Assembly (NCBI GenBank): GCA_030433125.1
Contig: JAUIKZ010000002.1
Span: forward strand, 1-33,641
Source of the DNA: Alphaproteobacteria bacterium
GTDB taxonomy: Bacteria; Pseudomonadota; Alphaproteobacteria; UBA6184
Length of the DNA stretch: 33,641 bases
Direction of reading: 5' to 3'
The notes beneath the pieces were generated by a model. The model did not search any database. It was not told the DNA's origin and saw only the letters and a program-made list of their open reading frames with translations. Within the stretch, counting starts at the first letter, position 1; every line of letters starts with the position of its first letter. Below, in pieces: positions 24,131 to 31,261 of the stretch. The translations under genes were made by a program, and so were the position numbers.

Positions 24131-24835
24131 ATGTACGCACATTTATTACAACCCGAGGACAACAAGAAACACTTAAGCGCTCGGAAAGAACAAGAGGGAA
24201 AAACCCAACAACAAGAGGCTTTACCTGCCTTAGGGAAGGCCCTCCCATCACTTAGTGAGATCGCATTAGGGGCAGGATTAACATACAAAATACACTCCCC
24301 TCGTACAGCCAATGTTTTATATCACCTCAGCCGTACAGGGGAGTTTGCGGCTTCTGGTAGACTCCAAAATATTTTTCTTCGCTATGAAAAGGATGAAACC
24401 CAAGAAGCCAGCATCACGACGCCCACTACGTTTATTGAGTTGCTTGCCATCATCGTTTCGGAAAACAAAGACGTGATTCTGACGAATGAGGTTAGCAGTA
24501 TATACAGCTCACGCACCTCTCCCCACGCCCTAACTGAGATCGGCGTTGAAGACGGGTTCAAGCTCCTACAGGTATTTCAACTGCAGGGCGTGGAGCCTCT
24601 TATTCATTATTCCCAACGTTATGAGATTTTTAACTGTGATGGGGTTGTGGTTAAGATTGATTATATATCACAGTTGGGCACCTATATTAAATTTAACCTG
24701 CCCTACCCTTGCTGCGCTGAAGAGCTCATTAAAAAAACAGCCCGGTTACGGGAGTGTTTGGGCTTAGCAGACCTGCCGCAAACAAACATTCACTATGCAG
24801 AAGAGCTTTTACACAAAAATGCCAGCATTATATAA
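24131..24835 (+). CDS. CYTH-like (class IV adenylate cyclase/ThTPase fold) protein, probably inactive
   Basis: 234 residues; AGGGA five bases before the ATG. The C-terminal half follows the class IV CYTH layout: EDGFKLLQVFQLQGVEPLI (lGF...v), YSQRYEIFNCDGVVVKIDYI (kkR...y...v.lD.v), SQLGTYIKFNL (LG.fvEiE), then a helix and HYAEELLHK (sYaeLL). The signature N-terminal ExExK is missing, replaced near LTYKIHS, and the acidic residues of the LGxFxEIE strand are K and N. CYTH enzymes bind triphosphates through those acids, so a catalytic role is doubtful; nucleotide or phosphate sensing is possible (inference). The first ~45 residues are Gln/Lys/Glu-rich, with no signal peptide. Fold assignment rests on pattern only; it could be an unrelated family. 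Confidence 0.5.
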   Translation: MYAHLLQPEDNKKHLSARKEQEGKTQQQEALPALGKALPSLSEIALGAGLTYKIHSPRTANVLYHLSRTGEFAASGRLQNIFLRYEKDETQEASITTPTTFIELLAIIVSENKDVILTNEVSSIYSSRTSPHALTEIGVEDGFKLLQVFQLQGVEPLIHYSQRYEIFNCDGVVVKIDYISQLGTYIKFNLPYPCCAEELIKKTARLRECLGLADLPQTNIHYAEELLHKNASII

Positions 24836-24864
24836 GGACGCCGGAACAGAAGCATCCTAGCAAA

Positions 24865-24890
24865 AAAGCCCCGCAACATGGCGGGGCTTT
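24865..24890 (-). terminator. Strong intrinsic terminator
   Basis: Ten-bp perfect stem AAAGCCCCGC (24865-24874) / GCGGGGCTTT (24881-24890), 6-base loop. On the minus strand six T continue from the stem (GGGGCTTTTTT), a textbook terminator for the decayed gene at 24911-25099. On the plus strand only three T follow, but it can also end the CYTH-like transcript, whose stop is 30 bases upstream. Confidence 0.85.
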
Positions 24891-24910
24891 CAGGAAACAG
24901 AATAACAATA

Positions 24911-25099
24911 TTAGAAACTTAACTTCAGGCTGCCACTAAGCGCACCAGAAAACTGGTTGCGCGAGAGGGTTGCTCTCGCTTGAGCATTAAGACTAAGCCC
25001 TTCGGCAAGTTTCCCGTTGCGGAGGTGCTGCAACGGGTTAAACCGCACAGGGGAAGTCATTGGCGTGGGTTGGTGTAAGCTGTTCAAGCGCAGGCACAA
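24911..25099 (-). pseudogene. C-terminal scrap of an outer-membrane barrel protein
   Basis: An open stretch of about 62 codons with no plausible beginning. Its last ~30 residues alternate polar and hydrophobic (EGLSLNAQARATLS; FSGALSGSLKLSF) and end in Phe, the pattern of the last strands of autotransporter or porin barrels. A strong terminator follows 20 bases later on the same strand, as expected for a once-real gene. Upstream, another frame carries LARLVPALEQLTPTHANDFP, which could be more of the same protein. The rest is gone, replaced by transposase debris. Confidence 0.5.
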
Positions 25100-25109
25100 G
25101 CCTCGCTAA

Positions 25110-25330
25110 AGGCGTGTGACGGTCTCGGGTTGGGCTAGTTCGAAGGGCCCCATGCTACTTTTAACGTTCTTAACGGATTTCCCGTTACGGTAATTATTCT
25201 TCCCTTGGCAAGGCTTAAGATGCTTCTCTAATTTCCCTTCCGACACCGCCTCCATTACCCGCTACATCATGGGGACAAAGGCAGAATTGATACAGCACCC
25301 AGAACGGAGATCTTCGTAAATCTCTTGCTC
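25110..25330 (-). pseudogene. IS256-family (mutator-type) transposase remnant
   Basis: One frame on the minus strand reads SGCCINSAFVPMM, stop, RVMEAVSEGKLEKHLKPC, then KNNYRNGKSVKNVKSSMGPFEL. This is the N-terminal block of IS256-type transposases (…EAaL.gE.e.hL….RNGk..K.Vks..G.feLetPRDR). The expected PRDR appears as PTRDRH at about 25115-25130 after a frameshift. An internal stop and the frameshift make it dead; the DDE catalytic part is absent. The gap 24836-25410 holds only this, the barrel scrap and the terminator. Confidence 0.7.
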
Positions 25331-25410
25331 TGATAGCGTTAACTGCAACCTAATCCATTTTATAGGGTGTTCCCAAGCGATGGATCTAAACCTCAAGGTA
25401 GGAAGTTCAG

Positions 25411-26421
25411 CTATAAATATTGAGCTACCGCATCCACAAACTGCTGGGTCGAAACTCCAGCTCCTTTAGGAGTCAGGTCGGTGGTTAACACCCCGGCCTC
25501 TAATGTTTTAAATAGGGCCTCTTCTAATGCAGTGGCCTCATCATGCATAGCGATGTATTTCAACATGAGCACAGCGGTTTGGATCATGGCAGTGGGGTTG
25601 GCCAATCCTTGCCCGGCTATATCAGGGGCTGCGCCATGCACTGGCTCAAAAATGGCCACATCATCTCCTAGGTTCATCCCGGGCGCCACACCCAAGCCGC
25701 CCACAAGACCAGAGCCTAAGTCAGATAGAATATCGCCGTTCATGTTGCTCATAACCAGCACTTCAAACTGCTCCGGTTGGCGCACCATTTGGTGAGCACA
25801 GTTATCCACAATTATATGGTGTGCTTTTATGCTAGGATAATTAGGCGCCACTCGCTCAAAAGTGCGCTTCAAAAGCCCTTCCGTTTTTTTAAGAATATTG
25901 GCTTTCGTGGCACAATGCACGGATTGCCTACCTTGCTGTTGGGCTAGTTCAAACGCTTTACGACACACGCGCTCACAACCTTCTGGCGTCATAATTTTTA
26001 AGGCAATAGCCGCTCCGCCGGGGGCATCAAATTCAATCCCCGCATACAAATCCTCAATATTTTCGCGCACTAAAATAAAATCGATCGCCCGACCTGAATA
26101 TGGCGTGGTGATCCCCGGCAAAAGTTTAATGGGACGCACATTTGCGTACGTCTGAAAATGCTTGCGTAAAAACACATTAATACTTTGCGCCCCGTAACCC
26201 ACGGGGGTGGTTATAGGCCCCTTGAGGGCTACCTTGTTTTTGACGATTATCTGCAAAGCCTCATCCGAAATACCTTGCACATAGCCTGCCTTAAATGCTT
26301 CTTCGCCAGCCTCAATATACTCAAACGCAAGAGGGCAGTTCATGTGCTTTAGCAGTTGTATTGTGGCATCCACCACTTCGGGGCCAATGCCATCCCCAGG
26401 GATTACGGTTATATTGTTCAT
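25411..26421 (-). CDS. icd: NAD-dependent isocitrate dehydrogenase
   Basis: Oxidative decarboxylation of isocitrate to 2-oxoglutarate in the TCA cycle. 336 residues, the short dimeric/IDH3-like form. The opening ITVIPGDGIGPEVV, substrate loop SINVFLRKHFQTYANVRP (typical of IDH rather than 3-isopropylmalate dehydrogenase), VRENIEDLYAG, the metal-binding NMNGDILSDLGSGLVGG and the cofactor site HGAAPDIAGQG are visible. The Asp-Ile in APDIAG matches NAD-preferring enzymes; NADP forms have Lys-Tyr. Divergent from the gene at 26550, with a palindrome between them. leuB is the main alternative, but no leucine genes are nearby. Confidence 0.88.
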   Translation of the reverse strand: MNNITVIPGDGIGPEVVDATIQLLKHMNCPLAFEYIEAGEEAFKAGYVQGISDEALQIIVKNKVALKGPITTPVGYGAQSINVFLRKHFQTYANVRPIKLLPGITTPYSGRAIDFILVRENIEDLYAGIEFDAPGGAAIALKIMTPEGCERVCRKAFELAQQQGRQSVHCATKANILKKTEGLLKRTFERVAPNYPSIKAHHIIVDNCAHQMVRQPEQFEVLVMSNMNGDILSDLGSGLVGGLGVAPGMNLGDDVAIFEPVHGAAPDIAGQGLANPTAMIQTAVLMLKYIAMHDEATALEEALFKTLEAGVLTTDLTPKGAGVSTQQFVDAVAQYL

Positions 26422-26495
26422 TCTGTCTTTGTTTACCTTACAGTTTTGATGTTCGATTTTCTACAAACGCGTGACTTTAAGTATGAATTTCGATT

Positions 26496-26533
26496 ATTAA
26501 CATCATGTTAATGTGTTTACTGTAACATATCAA
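26496..26533. promoter_or_regulatory. 17-bp palindrome over the icd promoter
   Basis: ATTAACAT-C-ATGTTAAT (26496-26512) is a perfect dyad in the 128-base divergent gap. On the minus strand a promoter reads TTGATA (26528-26533), 17-base spacer, TAACAT (26505-26510), so the icd -10 lies inside the dyad. No equally good plus-strand promoter is visible; a dyad here could control both genes. Confidence 0.45.
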
Positions 26534-26549
26534 AAATCACGAGGTCCAA

Positions 26550-27173
26550 ATGCATAAGCCTATTCATACTTTATTCTACACAGCATTTTTCACGCTTTCC
26601 CCAAGCTGTGCACATGAGATACAAGCAAGGCAGCCAGACGAAGCGAGCACAGCTGCCTATGCTGAGCCTCCTGTAAGTTGTTGCTTCGGCTTTCGGAAAA
26701 GACATCGCGCCAAATCAGTTATAGCAGGGCAACCCTCTCCAGGATCAGTTGTCATGGGCACGCCGATAGAAAACCCTGCATATGGAGCCCTCAGCCACCA
26801 AAACGATAATGTGCCTGATTCAGCTTCGCAAGTTGCCCGCCCTGAAGAAACAATTTCTTCTAGCGAAGATAATGATGTCGTAGTGGGCGTTGTAATGGAT
26901 TATGCCTTACCATCTAGCACCAGTAGAGAGCGTGTTTTTTCCAGAGGGTTGGTGCCTGTGGTTGAGGGGGAAGCCTTACTCCCCGACCTTCCAACCCCGC
27001 CACCACTACCTAACAGCGATGATATGGAAGAGATCAGTCTTAGCTCTAGTTCTGATGAAGCTGATTCCGCCCCATCAAACAATGAGGAACTGGCAATACT
27101 CGCTTTGGGCACGGACGCATTTTCCAGAACCAAAGCTTTTGAAGAAGACAGCGACGATAGTGCACCCTTTTAG
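26550..27173 (+). CDS. Exported acidic Pro/Ser-rich protein, unknown function
   Basis: 207 residues with GAGG five bases before the ATG. The N-terminus (MHKPIHTLFYTAFFTLSPSCAHE) looks like a signal peptide; a Cys at residue 20 could alternatively be lipidated, but the lipobox (SPSC) is poor. The rest is predicted disordered and rich in Ser, Glu, Asp and Pro: SCCFGFRKRHRAK basic patch near 44-56, GTPIENPAYGAL, LPDLPTPPPLPNSDD near 144-158 (PxxP), then acidic Ser clusters (SLSSSSDEADSAP) and an acidic tail. NPxY and PxxP are eukaryotic docking motifs, so a host-directed protein is conceivable, but short motifs arise by chance. Ends three bases from the convergent CDF stop codon. Family not recognised. 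Confidence 0.6.
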   Translation: MHKPIHTLFYTAFFTLSPSCAHEIQARQPDEASTAAYAEPPVSCCFGFRKRHRAKSVIAGQPSPGSVVMGTPIENPAYGALSHQNDNVPDSASQVARPEETISSSEDNDVVVGVVMDYALPSSTSRERVFSRGLVPVVEGEALLPDLPTPPPLPNSDDMEEISLSSSSDEADSAPSNNEELAILALGTDAFSRTKAFEEDSDDSAPF

Positions 27174-27176
27174 GGT

Positions 27177-28031
27177 CTAGACCGGATCTTGGTGAATGGT
27201 AATATGCGCCTCCGGGAATATCTTTAAAAGAGAGTCCTCTAGCTCATCTGCAACTGTATGAGCCTCAAGCAGTGTCATTGAGTTGTCTAGCTCAATATGA
27301 AACTCTATAAACACTCTGTTAGGTGTAAAACGCGTAAGCAGTTTGTGATAGCCTTTTGTTTTGGCATGCTTGTTAATGACAGTTAGAATTTTCTCATGCT
27401 CTTCTGAGGACAAGCTATGATCAGCCAAAATGTGCAAGCTCTCTTTAAAGATGCCCTTTGCGGATACCAAAATGACACCTCCAATAAGTATGCTCACAAT
27501 CGCATCAAGCCAATAGTTGTTAGGTGCAAAATATAACAGGGCGATAACGGCACCGTTTTGCAGCAGATCCGTTTTATAATGTAACGAATCTGCGCGAATG
27601 GCTAATGAGCCTGTTTTTTTAATTGCATAAGTCTGCGCCCCTATTAGCAAAAGGCTAATCAGCAAGCTAACAATCAACACGTATATACCCACCTCCGGGT
27701 TGCCCGTGGCCTCTTGTAACCATATTTTTTGCACTGCCTCAAAGAACAAATAACCCACCACTACGGCTATAATCGTTGATTGAATAATGCCCGCAATAGC
27801 CTCAAACTTACCGTGACCATAACGATATCGGGTGTTAGCGGGTTGTAAGGATTTTCGGATAGCGAGGAAATTTACCGCGGAAGCGGCCACATCAAGCATT
27901 GAATCTAAAAGGCTCGAAAGAACGCTGACCGAATTTGTTACCCAGTAGGCCCACACCTTAAGCCCCATAAGCAATGCCCCCACAGCCATGGCTGCGAAAG
28001 CGACTCCTTTGAGTAAAATATTATTGTTCAT
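27177..28031 (-). CDS. Cation diffusion facilitator, FieF-like
   Basis: Proton-driven efflux of divalent metal (Fe2+, Zn2+ or Cd2+) across the inner membrane. 284 residues from the ATG at 28031, chosen for AAGGAA about five bases upstream; an ATG eight codons earlier lacks one. Six membrane helices. Metal site: LLDSMLDVAASAV (DxxxD) in helix 2 and ADSLHYKTDLLQN (HxxxD) in helix 5; the YRYGHGKFEAIAG loop is also typical. A ~80-residue C-terminal cytoplasmic domain with VFIEFHIELD and ITIHQDPV follows. Overlaps the end of the EamA gene by 11 bases, suggesting coupled translation. Confidence 0.88.
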   Translation of the reverse strand: MNNNILLKGVAFAAMAVGALLMGLKVWAYWVTNSVSVLSSLLDSMLDVAASAVNFLAIRKSLQPANTRYRYGHGKFEAIAGIIQSTIIAVVVGYLFFEAVQKIWLQEATGNPEVGIYVLIVSLLISLLLIGAQTYAIKKTGSLAIRADSLHYKTDLLQNGAVIALLYFAPNNYWLDAIVSILIGGVILVSAKGIFKESLHILADHSLSSEEHEKILTVINKHAKTKGYHKLLTRFTPNRVFIEFHIELDNSMTLLEAHTVADELEDSLLKIFPEAHITIHQDPV

Positions 28032-28902
28032 CGACGTTCCTTTTTGATGCAACAACCAGGTAATATGTAAAGGCTATAATTATTGCGCTACCAATAGCCC
28101 ACTCTGTTGTAGGCGCCTCATCTAAAATAAAATACCCCAGGGGCAACGCAAACATCAAACGTGAATATTCAAAGGGGGCTAAAAAGCTTGGGTTCGCTTT
28201 TTGCAGGGCTCGCAAATAAGAATATTGTGAAAATGTGCCCGTGGCGCCCAACAAAAGCAACCGAATAAAATCACTCTGAGAAATGAGCTTCCAATAAAAA
28301 GGTAGCAGACATAAAGCCACAAGCGCGGTACCAATGTTGGTATAAAACATAAGCACCCGTGGCGGCTCATTGCGCGATAACACCTTAGAACTTATGATTG
28401 ATAAACTAGCAAAAAAGTTAGCACCTAACGCCACAAGTAGCCCCCAAACTTCGCCTAAGGGTTTGTTGAACGGGTCGATAATAACCAGCACACCAGCATA
28501 CCCACCGATCACACTGATAAGTTTATAAAGCTCAAACCGCTCCCCTAAAATGAGCACCGACATCATCGTTATCATTAAAGGGGCCGTGAAGCCAATAGAA
28601 GAGGCGGTCGCCAAAGGCAGCATTGTGTAAGCCGCGTAGGTGGCCCCCATTGCACACAAAACAAGCAGCACCCGAACCAAATGAAGAGGCACATTGCGTT
28701 TCACAAATTCGCTACGTTTTAATTTTAGTGCTAAGGGAATATAAAACACAACGCCCGAAAGCACCCGAACGCTCACTTTCATTTGTAAGCTCACGTCTTT
28801 GGTAAGTGTTTTATTAATGGTCATACCAATGCTAAACAAGGCAGCCCATGTTAATATCCACAGAATGCCTTGTAATTTTGGTGAAAGTTTGTTTTCAGCC
28901 AC
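28021..28902 (-). CDS. EamA/DMT-family transporter
   Basis: 293 residues, about ten membrane helices in two EamA halves (ILWILTWAALFSIGMTINKT...; GLLVALGANFFASLSIISSK...). The conserved ATASSIGFTAPLMITMMSVLILGER ending of helix 4 is visible. The overall look (including NPSFLAPFEYSRLMFALPLGY) is close to the S-adenosylmethionine carrier subgroup of Rickettsiales, but substrate cannot be assigned. First gene of a two-gene unit with the CDF pump. Distinct in sequence from the EamA gene at 18866-19738. Confidence 0.87.
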   Translation of the reverse strand: MAENKLSPKLQGILWILTWAALFSIGMTINKTLTKDVSLQMKVSVRVLSGVVFYIPLALKLKRSEFVKRNVPLHLVRVLLVLCAMGATYAAYTMLPLATASSIGFTAPLMITMMSVLILGERFELYKLISVIGGYAGVLVIIDPFNKPLGEVWGLLVALGANFFASLSIISSKVLSRNEPPRVLMFYTNIGTALVALCLLPFYWKLISQSDFIRLLLLGATGTFSQYSYLRALQKANPSFLAPFEYSRLMFALPLGYFILDEAPTTEWAIGSAIIIAFTYYLVVASKRNVDEQ

Positions 28903-28913
28903 GTCTATGCTCT

Positions 28914-28955
28914 TACTTATTATCCAACATTAACAAACTCGTTAAATAATAAGTA
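28914..28955. repeat. AT-rich inverted repeat upstream of EamA gene
   Basis: Perfect 10-bp arms TACTTATTAT (28914-28923) and ATAATAAGTA (28946-28955), 22-base loop, filling most of the 61-base gap between the QmcA-like stop and the EamA start. No T-tract after either arm. Could be a weak 3' hairpin of the upstream gene or an operator for the EamA/CDF pair. Confidence 0.4.
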
Positions 28956-28963
28956 GCAAAAGT

Positions 28964-29899
28964 TTATTTTTTGCGCGGCCCGGTAACGCTCACGCCACTT
29001 TCTTTAAGCAGCTCACTTATGCCACCTACAGAACCAATAAGGTTAGTGGCCTCAAGAGGCATGAAGATCACCTTCTGATTCGGCGCGGCAGCAATATCTT
29101 TGAGCGACTCAGCATATTTTAAGGCCACAAAATAATTCAAGGCTTGTTGGTCGCCTTCTTTAACCGCGGCGGACACCATTTCTGTGGCTTTCGCTTCAGC
29201 CTGCGCCGCCCGTTCACGTGCCTCTGCATCTAGGAAGGCGCTCTCTTTACGGCCCTCAGCCTCCAACACAAGACCGCGTTTATGGCCTTCTGCCTTCAAA
29301 ACTTCGGCTTGACGCTTACCCTCGGCTTCTAATACTAAGGCGCGCTTCTCACGTTCGGCTTTCATTTGGCGTGCCATTGATTCTACTAAGTCATGTGGTG
29401 GTGAAATATCCTTTATTTCCACACGCGTCACCTTTACCCCCCAGGGGTCAGTGGCTTCATCCACCACTTTCATCAACGCATTGTTTATCTTCTCGCGATG
29501 CGATAGCAGCTCATCTAAATCCATCGAGCCCATAACCGTACGGATGTTCGTCATAGTGATGTTTAAAATAGCGTCCGCTAAGTTAGCCACTTGATACGCA
29601 GCCATAGACGCATCCAATACCCGGAAGAACACCACTCCATCAACCACTGTGGTGGCGTTATCACGGGTTATGACTGTCTGAGAGGGGATATCAAACACCT
29701 GCTCCATCATGTTCATACGCACAGCCACACGCTCGATAAAAGGTGTAATAAACGTAAGTCCTGGCGTGGCCACCGCTTTGTAACGCCCAAAACGTTCAAT
29801 TGTGTAAGCAAACCCTTGTGGCACAATCACGAGTGCTTTTGCTATAAAGAGAAAAGCAACCGCGGCCACCACTAATAATGCAATGTAAGTGTATTCCAT
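28964..29899 (-). CDS. qmcA: SPFH/band-7 protein, QmcA/paraslipin-like
   Basis: Membrane-anchored scaffold of the stomatin family, associated with membrane microdomains and proteases. 311 residues: one N-terminal membrane helix (YIALLVVAAVAFLFIAKAL), SPFH domain about 25-190 (VPQGFAYTIERFGRY; ITRDNATTVVDGVVFFRV; PWGVKVTRVEIKDI), then an Ala/Glu/Lys coiled coil to about 260, and a short C-terminal helix. The usual nfeD partner is not adjacent. 55 bases after the ABC1 gene. Confidence 0.85.
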   Translation of the reverse strand: MEYTYIALLVVAAVAFLFIAKALVIVPQGFAYTIERFGRYKAVATPGLTFITPFIERVAVRMNMMEQVFDIPSQTVITRDNATTVVDGVVFFRVLDASMAAYQVANLADAILNITMTNIRTVMGSMDLDELLSHREKINNALMKVVDEATDPWGVKVTRVEIKDISPPHDLVESMARQMKAEREKRALVLEAEGKRQAEVLKAEGHKRGLVLEAEGRKESAFLDAEARERAAQAEAKATEMVSAAVKEGDQQALNYFVALKYAESLKDIAAAPNQKVIFMPLEATNLIGSVGGISELLKESGVSVTGPRKK

Positions 29900-29954
29900 A
29901 ATAGCCTCTATTTTCTAAATAGTATCATAGTTCTTATACAAGAGAGACTTTAAT

Positions 29955-31250
29955 TTAAGGTAAATGCGGCGGTAGAGATTTCTGATTTTCTCTTACCCGC
30001 TCCACACTGAACCCATCGATAAGGTAGTGAAAAAGGCGGTGCCAATTGTGTTTTGCTTGCAGCTTAATTAAAGCAGATCCTATGCCCACCGCCGCACGGT
30101 CTAAAAACACAAACTCCCGCGGGGGCGTTACACCACCTTGTTCGCGCAAGGCTTTGTGAACTTCACCCGCCACCTTATATTTTTCGCGCCCCCCTTCTAG
30201 CAACAAGCGCTCCCGGTCTTGTGTGAGGGGTTCGAATAAAAACCGCGCCCATAAGGATAGGGCGTTTACCAGGTTTTTGTTGAGGTTTTGGAACCCCCAA
30301 TGCTCGAAGGCTGCTACAAGGCGCGCCTCATCCTGTTGAGCTATGGCGTGATAAAGCTCAAGCACCGCCTCAACAAAATCAGGCTCAAAATAGCGCACGC
30401 ACCCAAAATCGAGCAGATGCAAATGGATACGGTCCTGGTGTTGATAAATTCTGTAATTCCCCATGTGGGGGTCGCCATGGAGCATGCCATAATTATAAAG
30501 AGGATAATACCATAGCGTGAACAGCTGTTTAGCAATTTCATTGCGCATCTCTTGAGGAGCGTCTAAGTAGTTATTTACTGACTGCCCTGCGAGATAATCC
30601 ATAACCAGCAACCGCTTGGTTGAAAGACTGGCGTGCATGTTTGGTACTTTTACATTTTCATGGTCTTTAAACGCAGCCTCAAAATTCCGCACATTGCGGG
30701 CTTCGTTCTCATAATCCAACTCCTCACGCAGTCGGTCATTAATTTCGGCTAACACTTGTTCGGTTCGTATGCCCGGCTTCCAAGATTCATAGATCTTAAA
30801 CAACATTTTCACTTGTTGCATGTCGGCCTCAACAGCTGAGTCCATACTAGGGTATTGCAACTTACAAGCAAGCTGAGCTCCCTCTAGCGATTCGGCTTCA
30901 TGAACCTGCCCCAAAGAGGCTGCCGCAAAAGGCTTAATCTCAAAACGCTTAAAGCTCTGCAGCCACTCGTCCCCCAACTCTGACTGCATCCGACGCTTCA
31001 CAAAAAAAGGCCCCATAGGGGGCGCGGCAGACTGAAGCTCCATAAGCTCCTCAGCATATTCAGCTGGAAGCAAGTCGGGCACCATGGATAATATCTGCCC
31101 CACCTTCATAAGGGGGCCTTTCAGGTTGCCCATCGCAGAGGCGATCCCAGCAGGCGCCCCGCCAAAGAGCCCCTTCAAGGCCGCCCCCGACAAGCCGCCA
31201 CCCACCTTGGCGTAGCGGCTTAACCGTTTAAAAAAGGTGTTTTCATCCAT
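29955..31250 (-). CDS. ABC1 (UbiB/ADCK/Coq8)-family atypical kinase
   Basis: 431 residues. Family hallmarks: KxGQ motif LMKVGQILS near 48-56, the Ala-rich loop AAASLGQVHEA near 108-118 in place of a P-loop, the ExD-type EELDYENEARN, the catalytic HGDPHMGNY and metal-binding LDFGC. This is the ADCK3/Coq8 form, thought to support ubiquinone synthesis through ATPase activity, rather than the longer UbiB with C-terminal membrane helices; none are seen here. It starts 11 bases after pepF, so it is part of sodB-pepF-ABC1. No other ubi genes are in the window. Confidence 0.85.
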   Translation of the reverse strand: MDENTFFKRLSRYAKVGGGLSGAALKGLFGGAPAGIASAMGNLKGPLMKVGQILSMVPDLLPAEYAEELMELQSAAPPMGPFFVKRRMQSELGDEWLQSFKRFEIKPFAAASLGQVHEAESLEGAQLACKLQYPSMDSAVEADMQQVKMLFKIYESWKPGIRTEQVLAEINDRLREELDYENEARNVRNFEAAFKDHENVKVPNMHASLSTKRLLVMDYLAGQSVNNYLDAPQEMRNEIAKQLFTLWYYPLYNYGMLHGDPHMGNYRIYQHQDRIHLHLLDFGCVRYFEPDFVEAVLELYHAIAQQDEARLVAAFEHWGFQNLNKNLVNALSLWARFLFEPLTQDRERLLLEGGREKYKVAGEVHKALREQGGVTPPREFVFLDRAAVGIGSALIKLQAKHNWHRLFHYLIDGFSVERVRENQKSLPPHLP

Positions 31251-31261
31251 GGTGCGCTTAC

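Noticed and set aside
23759..24142. 127-codon minus-strand ORF across repeat copy B
   Set aside because: The 2-base indel between copies A and B breaks this frame, there is no ribosome site, and it is non-coding repeat sequence.
27174..27183. Palindrome GGTCTAGACC between the convergent stop codons
   Set aside because: Only 10 bp, overlaps coding sequence and stop codons; easily chance.
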